From: Microbacterium sufflavum
GTDB taxonomy: Bacteria > Actinomycetota > Actinomycetes > Actinomycetales > Microbacteriaceae
Assembly (NCBI RefSeq): GCF_023101165.1
Contig: NZ_CP078076.1
Coordinates: 2,542,001 to 2,606,000, forward strand
DNA length: 64,000 bases
Reading direction: 5' to 3'
The notes below the pieces were generated by a model, which searched no databases, was not told where the DNA came from, and saw only the letters and a program-made list of their open reading frames with translations. The position numbers were made by a program, and so were the translations under genes. Of this stretch, positions 33,676 to 41,392 are shown in pieces. Each line of letters opens with the position of its first letter. Within the stretch, counting starts at the first letter, position 1.

Positions 33676-34802
33676 CGGGGACGACGCGAGCCGGTCGGGT
33701 CGTTCCTGCGACCCTCGCGCGCGGCGAGCTCGGGATCGGAGAACAGCCAGCGCGGGCGCGGCTCCACGAGCGGGCGGAACAGCCGTCGCACGGGCTTGGT
33801 GGCCAGCAGCAGCGCGAGGACCACCGAGAGCGCGGTCACGAGCGGCAGCCAGAACCAGGTCGGCTCGAGGTCGCGCAGCACACCGCTCTCCCGGAAGGGA
33901 TAGAGCACGAACGAGTGCAGCAGGTAGACGTACATCGTGTACTGGCCGAAGGTCGTCCACCAGTACGAGCCGCGCGGGATCAGCGCGAAGAACGCCGCGC
34001 ACAGGACGACGGCGAGCAGCATGAGGGCGACCCGGATCGCGCCGGCCCACCACTGCGTGCCGACCAGGTCGGAGTAGGAGGCCTCGTAGAACAGCCATTC
34101 GCGCAGGTCGGCGGCCTGCCACAGCGGAAGCCAGTTCCAGGCGGCCCACCCGGTCGCCGCGAAGACGCCGATCGCCGCCGCGCGGATCCACCAGGGGCGG
34201 AAGTCCAGCAGGCGCAGCCGGTTGACGATGTCGTGCTCGCGCAGCCACCAGCCGAGCGTGAAGAAGGGGAGGAGGCCCAGCGTGCGGGACAGCGAGAAGG
34301 TGCTGTCGACGTTGGAGAGGTAGCCGGCGCCGATCGAGATCACGACGGTCCACAGCAGCGGCCAGCGCAGCAGCGCGAGGTAGGGGAGGACGAGGCGGAA
34401 GATCGCCAGCGCCAGGAGGAACCACAGTGTCCAGCTCGGTTTGGTGAAGTTCGGAGTGGCCTGACCTTCGACGAGCCACTTGGTGAGGGTCCACAGCGTC
34501 TCGAAGATCACGTAGGGCAGGACGATGTCGGTGATCACCCTGGCCATCTGCGTCCTGGTGGGCGAGCCCGACTTGGAGAAGTAGCCGGAGATGATCGCGA
34601 ACGCCGGCATGTGGAACGCGTACAGCGCGAGGTAGAACGCGAACGCGATGTCGGAGTCGTAGATGAGCCGCTGGATCGCATGGCCGAGCACGACGAGGAC
34701 GATGCACGCGTAGCGGGCGTTGTCCCAGAAGGGCACGCGCCGGCGCTTCCGCGGGACGGACCCGGTGGCGGGCCCCGTGATGTCGGCCCCGGTGGTGCTC
34801 AT
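33672..34802 (-). CDS. Membrane acyltransferase (acyltransferase 3 family)
   Basis: The 376-residue protein has about ten hydrophobic helices. It opens with VPFWDNARYACIVLVVLGHAIQ, the first-helix signature of acyltransferase 3 proteins in which the His is catalytic, and continues with FHMPAFAIISGYF. Family members O-acetylate sugars, peptidoglycan or antibiotics. The downstream serine hydrolase is coupled by a 4-base overlap, so an acyl-transfer/acyl-removal pair is possible. TAGCCT lies six bases before the ATG at 34802. Confidence 0.87.
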   Translation of the reverse strand: MSTTGADITGPATGSVPRKRRRVPFWDNARYACIVLVVLGHAIQRLIYDSDIAFAFYLALYAFHMPAFAIISGYFSKSGSPTRTQMARVITDIVLPYVIFETLWTLTKWLVEGQATPNFTKPSWTLWFLLALAIFRLVLPYLALLRWPLLWTVVISIGAGYLSNVDSTFSLSRTLGLLPFFTLGWWLREHDIVNRLRLLDFRPWWIRAAAIGVFAATGWAAWNWLPLWQAADLREWLFYEASYSDLVGTQWWAGAIRVALMLLAVVLCAAFFALIPRGSYWWTTFGQYTMYVYLLHSFVLYPFRESGVLRDLEPTWFWLPLVTALSVVLALLLATKPVRRLFRPLVEPRPRWLFSDPELAAREGRRNDPTGSRRPR

Positions 34803-34814
34803 CCTCCGAGGCTA
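34803..34814 (-). promoter_or_regulatory. Acyltransferase -10 element abutting the ATG start
   Basis: On the minus strand TAGCCT (34814-34809), six bases, ATG at 34802. Confidence 0.6.
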
Positions 34815-34845
34815 CAGGCGCGGGAATAAAGTTGCCGTGCACGCG

Positions 34846-34873
34846 TTGACACGATTACATTCAAATGAATAGA
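34846..34873 (+). promoter_or_regulatory. Flavin oxidoreductase operon promoter with embedded operator
   Basis: TTGACA (34846-34851) is a consensus -35 and AATAGA (34868-34873) the likely -10, 16 bases apart. The spacer holds CATTC-AAAT-GAATA (34858-34871), the element also found twice before the YceI gene. A repressor bound here would block RNA polymerase directly. Confidence 0.65.
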
Positions 34874-34916
34874 ACCGGGTGGCACGATCATCGGGTTCGG
34901 AGAACACGGAGCAATC

Positions 34917-36143
34917 ATGAGCGAGCAGTCAGGCGCGCAGGCGATGCAGTTCGGCATCATGTCGGTCAGCGACATCACCCGCGACCCCACCACGGGCGTC
35001 ACCCCCAGCGAGCAGGAGCGCATCAAGGCCACGCTGGCCATCGCCACCCACGCCGAGGAGGTGGGCCTCGACGTCTTCGCGATCGGCGAGCACCACAACC
35101 CGCCGTTCTGGTCCTCCAGCCCCACCACGTTCCTGGCGGCGCTGGCCGCGCAGACCGAGCGGCTGATCGTCTCGACGTCGACCACGCTCATCACCACGAA
35201 CGACCCCGTGCGCATCGCCGAGGAGTACGCGATGCTGCAGCACGTGTCCGACGGCCGCATGGACCTGATGCTCGGGCGCGGCAACACCGGCCCGGTGTAC
35301 CCGTGGTTCGGACAGGACATCCGTCAGGGCCTCCCGCTCGCGATCGAGAACTACGCCCTGCTGCACAAGCTGTGGCGCGAGGACGTCGTCGACTGGGAGG
35401 GCAAGTTCCGCACCCCGCTGCAGGGCTTCACGTCGACCCCGCGCCCGCTCGACGGCATCCCGCCGTTCGTCTGGCACGGATCGATCCGCACCCCGGAGAT
35501 CGCGGAGCAGGCCGCCTACTACGGCGACGGGTTCTTCGCGAACAACATCTTCTGGCCGAAGGAGCACTATCAGCGCCTGATCGAGCTGTACCGCCAGCGC
35601 TTCGAGCACTACGGCCACGGCACGCGCGAGCAGGCCATCGTCGGACTCGGCGGGCAGGTGTTCATGGCCGCGAAGTCGCAGGACGCCGTGAACCAGTTCC
35701 GGCCGTACTTCGACAACGCCCCCGTGTACGGCCACGGCCCGAGCATGGAGGACTTCACCGAGATGACGCCGCTGACGGTCGGTTCGCCGCAGCAGGTCAT
35801 CGACCGGTACGCGGGCATGCGTGAGCACTTCGGTGACTACCAGCGCCAGCTGTTCCTGATCGACCACGCCGGCCTTCCGCTGAAGACGGTGCTCGAGCAG
35901 CTCGACATCCTCGGCTCCGAGGTCGTGCCGGTGCTGCGCAAGGAGCTCGCGAAGGACCGTCCGGCCGGCGTGCCCGACGCCCCGACGCACGCGGCGCGCG
36001 TGAAGGCCGAGTTCGGCGACGGCCCCACGCGTCAGGCGCGACCCGGCGCCAACCGGGGCGACAACCTCACGGGCGACTCGCCCTACCAGGACACCCCGGC
36101 ACCCGCGGGTGCCGCGTTCGGACTCGGCCGGAAGGAGGCCTGA
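34917..36143 (+). CDS. LLM-class (luciferase-like) flavin-dependent oxidoreductase
   Basis: The 408-residue protein has the luciferase-like TIM barrel: FGIMSVSDITRD at the start, VGLDVFAIGEHHNPPFWSSS, LQHVSDGRMDLMLGRGN and PPFVWHGSIRTPE. It probably uses reduced FMN to oxidise or reduce a small substrate. The final 50 residues are Pro/Ala-rich and not part of the barrel. The next gene, one base later, is an FMN reductase that can supply FMNH2, so the two form a two-component system. The substrate is unknown. Confidence 0.92.
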   Translation: MSEQSGAQAMQFGIMSVSDITRDPTTGVTPSEQERIKATLAIATHAEEVGLDVFAIGEHHNPPFWSSSPTTFLAALAAQTERLIVSTSTTLITTNDPVRIAEEYAMLQHVSDGRMDLMLGRGNTGPVYPWFGQDIRQGLPLAIENYALLHKLWREDVVDWEGKFRTPLQGFTSTPRPLDGIPPFVWHGSIRTPEIAEQAAYYGDGFFANNIFWPKEHYQRLIELYRQRFEHYGHGTREQAIVGLGGQVFMAAKSQDAVNQFRPYFDNAPVYGHGPSMEDFTEMTPLTVGSPQQVIDRYAGMREHFGDYQRQLFLIDHAGLPLKTVLEQLDILGSEVVPVLRKELAKDRPAGVPDAPTHAARVKAEFGDGPTRQARPGANRGDNLTGDSPYQDTPAPAGAAFGLGRKEA

Positions 36144-36144
36144 C

Positions 36145-36789
36145 ATGACCACGCGTCGCATCGCCGTCGTCTCGGCCGGCCTGTCGAACCCCTCGTCCAC
36201 GCGGATGCTGGCCGACCGGCTCGCCGCTGAGACCGTCAAGGCGCTCGCCGAGCGCGACATCCAGGCCACGGTCGACGTGATCGAGCTGCGTGACTACGCG
36301 CACGACATCACCAACAACCTGCTCACGGGCTTCGCGCCGCCCGCCCTGGAGACCGCGATCAACACGGTCGTCTCGGCGGACGCGCTGATCGCCGTGACCC
36401 CGATCTTCTCGACCAGCTACTCCGGCCTGTTCAAGTCGTTCATCGACGTGCTCGACCCGGACGCGCTGACCGGGAAGCCCGTGCTGATCGGCGCCAACGC
36501 GGGCACCCCGCAGCACTCGCTCGCGATCGACTACGCGATCCGCCCGTTGTTCGCCTACCTGCATGCGGAGGCCGTGTCGACCGGCGTGTTCGCGGCGTCC
36601 AGCGACTGGGGCGGCGCGGGCGACGACGTGGCCCCGCTCGCCAAGCGCGTCGAGAAGGGTGCCAGGGAGCTGGCCGAGGCGGTCGCCCGCCGCGAGGCGG
36701 CCACGGTCGTCGACCCGTACGACCCGGCGACCTATCTCGGTGAGGGCCGATCGTTCGGACACATGCTCGGCGGTCTCGCGGGCGAGTGA
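36145..36789 (+). CDS. NAD(P)H-dependent FMN reductase (CE1759 family)
   Basis: The 214-residue protein has a flavodoxin-like fold. RRIAVVSAGLSNPSSTRMLADRL is the phosphate-binding loop, TPIFSTSYSGLFKSF the flavin-site region, and GKPVLIGANAGTPQHSL typical of the CE1759 subgroup that accompanies LLM-class oxidoreductases. GAAGGAGG precedes the ATG at 36145, which begins one base after the upstream stop. It should provide FMNH2 to its neighbour. A strong terminator follows. Confidence 0.92.
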   Translation: MTTRRIAVVSAGLSNPSSTRMLADRLAAETVKALAERDIQATVDVIELRDYAHDITNNLLTGFAPPALETAINTVVSADALIAVTPIFSTSYSGLFKSFIDVLDPDALTGKPVLIGANAGTPQHSLAIDYAIRPLFAYLHAEAVSTGVFAASSDWGGAGDDVAPLAKRVEKGARELAEAVARREAATVVDPYDPATYLGEGRSFGHMLGGLAGE

Positions 36790-36804
36790 CCCCGCACCGA
36801 CGTC

Positions 36805-36842
36805 CGCGCCCCGTCCCCGTGGAGACACGGGGACGGGGCGCG
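36805..36842. terminator. Bidirectional terminator with GAGA tetraloop
   Basis: A perfect 17-bp GC-rich stem (36805-36821 with 36826-36842) closed by the GNRA-type loop GAGA lies between the convergent FMN reductase and response-regulator stops. Confidence 0.9.
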
Positions 36843-36844
36843 CG

Positions 36845-37537
36845 TCACCGCCCAGCCGGCCCCCGCCGCCAGGTGTACTCGGTCTCGGGTCGACCGCGCG
36901 TCCCGTAGCGGGCACCGCGCACCGCCACGCCCTCGACGACCAGGTGCTCGAGGTAGCGGCGCACGGCCACGCGTGACAGTCCGAGGCGCTCGGCGGCCTC
37001 GCGCGCGGAGAGCGGTCCGCGGGCGCGCAGCTCCGCCGTCACGCGCTCCAGCGAGGTCGCCGACAGGCCCTTCGGCAGGACGATGGCTCCGGTCGACCGA
37101 CTCAGCAGCGCGTCGATCTCCGCCTGCGTCGCCGGGCCCGTCGTCCCGTGCGCCTGGGCACGATACGCCCGGTACTGCTCCAGCCGCTCCCGGAACACCG
37201 CAAACGCGAACGGCTTCACGAGGTAGTGGAAGACGCCGAGTGCCGCCATCTGCCGCACCGTCTCCGCGTCGCGCACGCCGGTGATCGCGATCACGTCCAG
37301 CGCCGCACCGCTCGCGCGGAGCGCGCGCAGCACCTCCAGTCCGGATCCGTCCGGCATCGTCACGTCGAGCAGCATCAGATCGAACGCGCCAGCGCCGGGT
37401 CGCTCCCGCACGGCCGTGAGAGCCGCGCGCGCTCCCGTGCACTCACCGGCCACCGCGAAGCCGTCCAGCCGCGCGAGGTAGGTGCGATGCAGCTCGAGGG
37501 TCAGCGGGTCGTCGTCGACCAGCAGGACGCGGATCAC
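36845..37537 (-). CDS. Response regulator, CitB/DctR family
   Basis: The 230-residue protein has a receiver domain (1-120: LLVDDDPLTLELH, LLLDVTMPDGSGLEVL with the phosphoacceptor Asp, FHYLVKPF with the conserved Lys). An HTH output domain follows, with LSAREAAERLGLSRVAVRRYLEHL. This is the CitB/DcuR/MalR type that controls uptake of citrate or C4-dicarboxylates. Its start overlaps the kinase stop by four bases. dctA is divergent from the kinase and is the likely target. Confidence 0.92.
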   Translation of the reverse strand: MIRVLLVDDDPLTLELHRTYLARLDGFAVAGECTGARAALTAVRERPGAGAFDLMLLDVTMPDGSGLEVLRALRASGAALDVIAITGVRDAETVRQMAALGVFHYLVKPFAFAVFRERLEQYRAYRAQAHGTTGPATQAEIDALLSRSTGAIVLPKGLSATSLERVTAELRARGPLSAREAAERLGLSRVAVRRYLEHLVVEGVAVRGARYGTRGRPETEYTWRRGPAGR

Positions 37538-38817
37538 GACCTGCTCCCGCGTGACGATGCCGACGGAAGGGTCACCCGGAACACCGTCGGCGGGCCCGCC
37601 ACGGTCACGTCCCCGCCGGCCTCCCTCACGACGGAGCGGACGAGGGCCAGCCCGATGCCGCGCCCGTGCGGCCCCGCGGGCTTCGTCGTGTACCCCTGGG
37701 CGAAGATCCGCTCCCGCTGATCGACCGGGATCCCCGGGCCGCTGTCCGCCACCTCCAGCACGATGCCGCCATGATCGCCGCGCCGCAGCGACACCCGCAC
37801 CCAGCGGTCTGCGGATTCCGCCGCGGCATCCATCGCGTTGTCGACCAGATTCCCGAGCACAGCCACCGCGTCGACGGGCGCCAGCGGGGTGCGCGGGGTG
37901 TCCGGGGCGATGTCCATCCGCCAGTCGATGCCGCGCTCGCGCGCCTGCGCGGCCTTGCCCAGCATCAGTGCGCCCACCGCGGGGTCGCCGTGCTGCCGCG
38001 CCGTGACCTGGTCCACGAGGGACTGGCTCTGCCGGGACGTCTGCGTGAGGATCTCGATCGCCTCGTCGCGGCGGTCGAGTTCGAGCAGCGCCACCGCCGC
38101 GTGCATGCGGTTGCCGTGCTCGTGCGTCTGCGCCCGCAGCGCTTCGCCGAGGGTGCGCACCGACTCATAGGAGGAGACCGCGTCGCGCAGCTCCCCGGGC
38201 GGCAGGTCGCCCGCGAACCGCCGCGTCACCCGACGGGCGAGCAGGGCACCGCCCACCCCGAGCAGCACCAGTCCCGCCGTGATGGCGAGCGACAGCGGCA
38301 ACCGCCGCACCAGGGTCTCGGAGATGGTCTCGGTCGTCACCCCCGTGGCGACCCAGCCCACCAGGGTGCCGTCATCATCGACAACAGGGACGATCGTCCG
38401 CACGGACGGACCGAGCGTGCCGCGGAACTCCTCGGTGAGCACGCGCGGGGTGGACGGGACCGTCCCGAGGTACGGCGCACCGATCTGAGTCGGATCGGGA
38501 TGGGTGAGGCGCAGACCCTCCGGCGTCATGATCGTGACGAAGTCCAACCCCGCCCTGTCGATGACCTCCAGCGCGTACGGTTCGAGCGACGCGCTGGCGC
38601 TCGCCGTATCGCCGCGGGTGAGCAGTGCGACCACGTCCGGTGCGGAGGCGAGGGCGGCGGCTGTGGCGGCGGTGAGCCGTTCGGCCTCGGAGCGGACGGC
38701 ACGCTGCGCCTCCACCACGAGGAACAGCGCGACGAGCGCGCCGACGACCACGGCGGTCACCACGAGCGCCGCGAACACCCGCGACGCGGCGCTGCGGCCT
38801 GGGGAGGCGTGCGCCAT
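37534..38817 (-). CDS. Sensor histidine kinase, CitA/DcuS family, without cytoplasmic PAS domain
   Basis: The 427-residue protein has an N-terminal membrane helix (about 13-35), an extracytoplasmic PASTA/sCache-type sensor (to about 165) and a second helix (about 172-195). A DHp segment with the phosphoacceptor His in QTHEHGNRMHA follows, then an ATPase domain with DNAMDAA, DSGPGIP and GRGIGLALV. CitA and DcuS have a PAS domain between helix 2 and DHp; here only about 35 residues separate them. The ATG at 38817 is preceded by GGAGGAAC. The linked regulator and divergent dctA point to C4-dicarboxylate sensing. Confidence 0.92.
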   Translation of the reverse strand: MAHASPGRSAASRVFAALVVTAVVVGALVALFLVVEAQRAVRSEAERLTAATAAALASAPDVVALLTRGDTASASASLEPYALEVIDRAGLDFVTIMTPEGLRLTHPDPTQIGAPYLGTVPSTPRVLTEEFRGTLGPSVRTIVPVVDDDGTLVGWVATGVTTETISETLVRRLPLSLAITAGLVLLGVGGALLARRVTRRFAGDLPPGELRDAVSSYESVRTLGEALRAQTHEHGNRMHAAVALLELDRRDEAIEILTQTSRQSQSLVDQVTARQHGDPAVGALMLGKAAQARERGIDWRMDIAPDTPRTPLAPVDAVAVLGNLVDNAMDAAAESADRWVRVSLRRGDHGGIVLEVADSGPGIPVDQRERIFAQGYTTKPAGPHGRGIGLALVRSVVREAGGDVTVAGPPTVFRVTLPSASSRGSRS

Positions 38818-38959
38818 CCCGTTCCTCCGATCGTCGACGGGTCCGGCAGGGACCAATACGACCACAAATGGCGTCGTCGTGCGAGCGCGGAGACCGTGGA
38901 AGGGGTCGGGGGCACAGAGGCCACCGGCTCGGACGACGACGTCGACACGAGGAGGACGC
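38818..38959. promoter_or_regulatory. Divergent control region between sensor kinase and dctA
   Basis: The 142 bases hold a Shine-Dalgarno at each end (GGAGG for the kinase, GGAGG at 38951 for dctA) and should contain both promoters and the response-regulator site. I see no strong palindrome or clear -35/-10 pair. Confidence 0.45.
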
Positions 38960-40396
38960 ATGGCGCTCACGACGGGATTCTCCCTTCCCCGGTTCCACTG
39001 GCGGCGAGGCAAGCAGGCCTGGGACCGCCACACCTGGCTGTACGTCTCGGTGATCATCGCGGTGGTGCTCGGCGCGGTCGTCGGGCTGGTCTGGCCGGAG
39101 GTCGGACGCGGGTTCGAGCCGCTGGGCACGGGATTCGTCGCGCTGATCAAGATGATGATCGCGCCGATCATCTTCTGCACGATCGTGGTCGGTGTCGGTT
39201 CGATCGCGAAGGCGGCGACGGTCGGGAAGATCGGCGGTCTCGCGCTGCTCTACTTCATGGTCATGTCGACCTTCGCGCTCGCGATCGGCCTGATCGTGGG
39301 GAACATCATCCACCCCGGCTCCGGGCTCGACATGGCGAACGCCAGCTATCAGACGGAGACCACGGAGGCCACGACGACGCAGGAGTTCCTGCTCGGAATC
39401 ATCCCCGCGACGTTCTTCTCCGCCTTCACGGGCGAGAGCGTGCTGCAGGTCCTCTTCATCGCCCTGCTCACCGGGTTCGCGCTGCAGGGGCTGGGTGAGC
39501 GCGGAGCCCCGATCATGGAGGCGGTCAAGCAGCTGCAGAAGCTCGTGTTCCGGATCCTCGGCATGATCCTGTGGCTGGCCCCCATCGGCGCCTTCGGGGC
39601 GATCGCGGCCGTCGTGGGCAAGACGGGGGTGGCCGCGATCTGGAGCCTCGGGATCCTGATGGTGGCGTTCTACATCACCTGCATCGTCTTCATCCTCGTG
39701 GTGCTGGGGACGCTCCTGTGGGCGGTCACCAGGGTCAACATCCTGTCGCTCATGAAGTACCTGGCCAGGGAGTACCTGCTGATCGTCGGCACGTCGTCGT
39801 CGGAGTCCGCGCTGCCGCGCCTGATCGCGAAGATGGAGCACGTCGGGGTCTCCAAGCCCGTCGTCGGCATCACCGTGCCCACCGGCTACTCGTTCAACCT
39901 CGACGGCACCGCGATCTACCTCACGATGGCGTCGCTGTTCATCGCGACCGGGATGGGCCAGCCCATGTCGATCGGGGAGCAGATCGGCCTGCTGGTGTTC
40001 ATGATCATCGCGAGCAAGGGGGCGGCGGGCGTCACGGGAGCGGGCCTGGCGACGCTGGCCGGCGGGCTGCAGGCGTACCGGCCCGACCTCGTCGACGGCG
40101 TCGGCGTCATCGTCGGCATCGACCGGTTCATGTCCGAGGGGCGGGCGCTGACGAACTTCACCGGCAACGCGGTCGCCACGCTGCTGATCGGCACCTGGAC
40201 CAGGCAGATCGACCGCGACCGCGTACGCCGGGTCCTGAGCGGCGAGCTGCCGTTCGACGAATCACGACTCGACGGGGTGGACGCCCACGCGGCGCCGCAC
40301 CCGCAGGCCACCGACGTCCAGGGACTGCACGAGGCCGCCGTCACCGAGATGTCCGCGAAGGAGGAGCGCGCGCGCAACCGGGCCCTCGGCGGATGA
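38960..40396 (+). CDS. dctA: C4-dicarboxylate:cation symporter DctA
   Basis: DctA takes up succinate, fumarate and malate with protons or sodium. The 478-residue protein is of the DAACS family. FVALIKMMIAPIIFCTIVVGV, GTSSSESALPRLIAKME (serine-rich reentrant loop), VPTGYSFNLDGTAIYLT and GKGAAGVTGAGL-like SKGAAGVTGAGLATL are all present. The C-terminal 60 residues are hydrophilic. The ATG at 38960 follows GGAGGAC. The divergent two-component system should induce it on dicarboxylates. A perfect palindromic terminator follows. Confidence 0.94.
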   Translation: MALTTGFSLPRFHWRRGKQAWDRHTWLYVSVIIAVVLGAVVGLVWPEVGRGFEPLGTGFVALIKMMIAPIIFCTIVVGVGSIAKAATVGKIGGLALLYFMVMSTFALAIGLIVGNIIHPGSGLDMANASYQTETTEATTTQEFLLGIIPATFFSAFTGESVLQVLFIALLTGFALQGLGERGAPIMEAVKQLQKLVFRILGMILWLAPIGAFGAIAAVVGKTGVAAIWSLGILMVAFYITCIVFILVVLGTLLWAVTRVNILSLMKYLAREYLLIVGTSSSESALPRLIAKMEHVGVSKPVVGITVPTGYSFNLDGTAIYLTMASLFIATGMGQPMSIGEQIGLLVFMIIASKGAAGVTGAGLATLAGGLQAYRPDLVDGVGVIVGIDRFMSEGRALTNFTGNAVATLLIGTWTRQIDRDRVRRVLSGELPFDESRLDGVDAHAAPHPQATDVQGLHEAAVTEMSAKEERARNRALGG

Positions 40397-40411
40397 CACG
40401 GGCGGGACAGG

Positions 40412-40445
40412 GATGCGGGAGCCGGTGATCACCGGCTCCCGCATC
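40412..40445. terminator. Bidirectional terminator, 34-base perfect palindrome
   Basis: Bases 40412-40428 are the exact reverse complement of 40429-40445, between the convergent stops of dctA and the DUF5302 gene. Confidence 0.88.
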
Positions 40446-40452
40446 ACCGCGG

Positions 40453-40629
40453 TCAACCGCTCTTGCGTCGGAACTCGCGTCGCGTCTGCGGGGCGTTGGC
40501 GGCGTGGACGGCGGAGTCGCCGTCGAGGTGGGCCTCGCCCTGCCGGTGGTGCGCGTTCTTCTTCTCGAGCGCTTCCTTGAACTTGCGCTTCATGTCCTCC
40601 GAGGAGGAGGCGCCTTCTTCGGTGCTCAT
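40453..40629 (-). CDS. Small DUF5302-like protein
   Basis: The 58-residue hydrophilic protein reads SSEDMKRKFKEALEKKNAHH and ends RREFRRKSG, matching the short actinobacterial DUF5302 family. It has no membrane segment and no cysteines and is probably a helical or disordered cytoplasmic protein. Its start overlaps the DedA-family stop by four bases, so the two are co-translated. Function unknown. Confidence 0.78.
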   Translation of the reverse strand: MSTEEGASSSEDMKRKFKEALEKKNAHHRQGEAHLDGDSAVHAANAPQTRREFRRKSG

Positions 40630-41252
40630 GCCCCCGAGCCTAGGGCACCGTCGTCGCGCGCGGGGAGTCGGCCGCGGCGTCGCGCGGCGACCCGGTCCAC
40701 AGCGAGTCCGAGCGCCACGGCCACGACGATCGACACCGGCACCGCGACCAGCGGCCCCCCGGGGAGCACCGCGGCGATCAGGGCGCCGACCGCGGCCTGG
40801 TACACCGCCCACCCGGTCGCCGCGACGACCACCAGGGGGAAGTAGCGCAGGGGTCGCACATGCGAGGCTCCGGCGACGAGGTTCACCGCGAGCCGCGCGA
40901 AGGGCACGAAGCGCGCCGTGAACAGCACCGTGGCCGCGCCGCGGTCGAGGCGCCGTCTCGCGCCGTCCAGCGCCTGCCGCACGCGCGGCGCGCGCATCCA
41001 CCGCCATCGCCGGGTCCCGACGAGCCGGCCGATCAGGTAGCAGCAGGCGTCACCGACGGCGGCGGCCGCGGCGGCGCACAGAACCACGGCCCAGAGCGGA
41101 GGACTGCCCGTCGCGACGGCCAGTGCGCCGAGTGCCGTCACCGCGATCTCGCCGGGGATCACGACGACGAACGCGTCACCCAGTACGAGCAGGCTCATGA
41201 CCACGAGGCTCCACGGGCTCGCGAGGGCGTCGGCGAACAGATCGGTCGGCAC
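40626..41252 (-). CDS. DedA/VTT-domain membrane protein
   Basis: The 208-residue protein has five or six hydrophobic segments. VVIPGEIAVTALGALAVATG is the first reentrant region and GRLVGTR then ARFVPFARLAVNLVAGAS the conserved DedA family segment with its Arg residues. DedA proteins are implicated in flipping undecaprenyl phosphate or phospholipids and in membrane homeostasis. It lies beside a glycosyltransferase gene on the opposite strand. The GTG at 41252 lacks a clear ribosome-binding site. Confidence 0.85.
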   Translation of the reverse strand: MPTDLFADALASPWSLVVMSLLVLGDAFVVVIPGEIAVTALGALAVATGSPPLWAVVLCAAAAAAVGDACCYLIGRLVGTRRWRWMRAPRVRQALDGARRRLDRGAATVLFTARFVPFARLAVNLVAGASHVRPLRYFPLVVVAATGWAVYQAAVGALIAAVLPGGPLVAVPVSIVVAVALGLAVDRVAARRRGRLPARDDGALGSGA

Positions 41253-41380
41253 GACGCCCAGCGTGCACGGCGCGGGTGAACGGCAACCGACGGGAAGCTG
41301 GCCGGTGACCCCCGGTCCAGCATCCGGTGAACATCTGGTGCACCGGGCCGTTTCCAGGCGGTGGCCGCCCGAGCCGCGGC

Positions 41381-41392
41381 CATCCTGTGGGT
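41381..41392 (+). promoter_or_regulatory. Possible -10 element of the glycosyltransferase-SGNH gene
   Basis: CATCCT at 41381-41386, six bases, GTG at 41393. The first base departs from TANNNT, so this is weaker than the other examples, but the spacing is the same. Confidence 0.35.

Noticed and set aside
32782..34842. A single 686-residue minus-strand protein covering the acyltransferase and hydrolase region
   Set aside because: Only its last 297 residues are the serine hydrolase; the rest is an out-of-frame shadow of the acyltransferase. The real start is the ATG at 33675 overlapping the acyltransferase stop.
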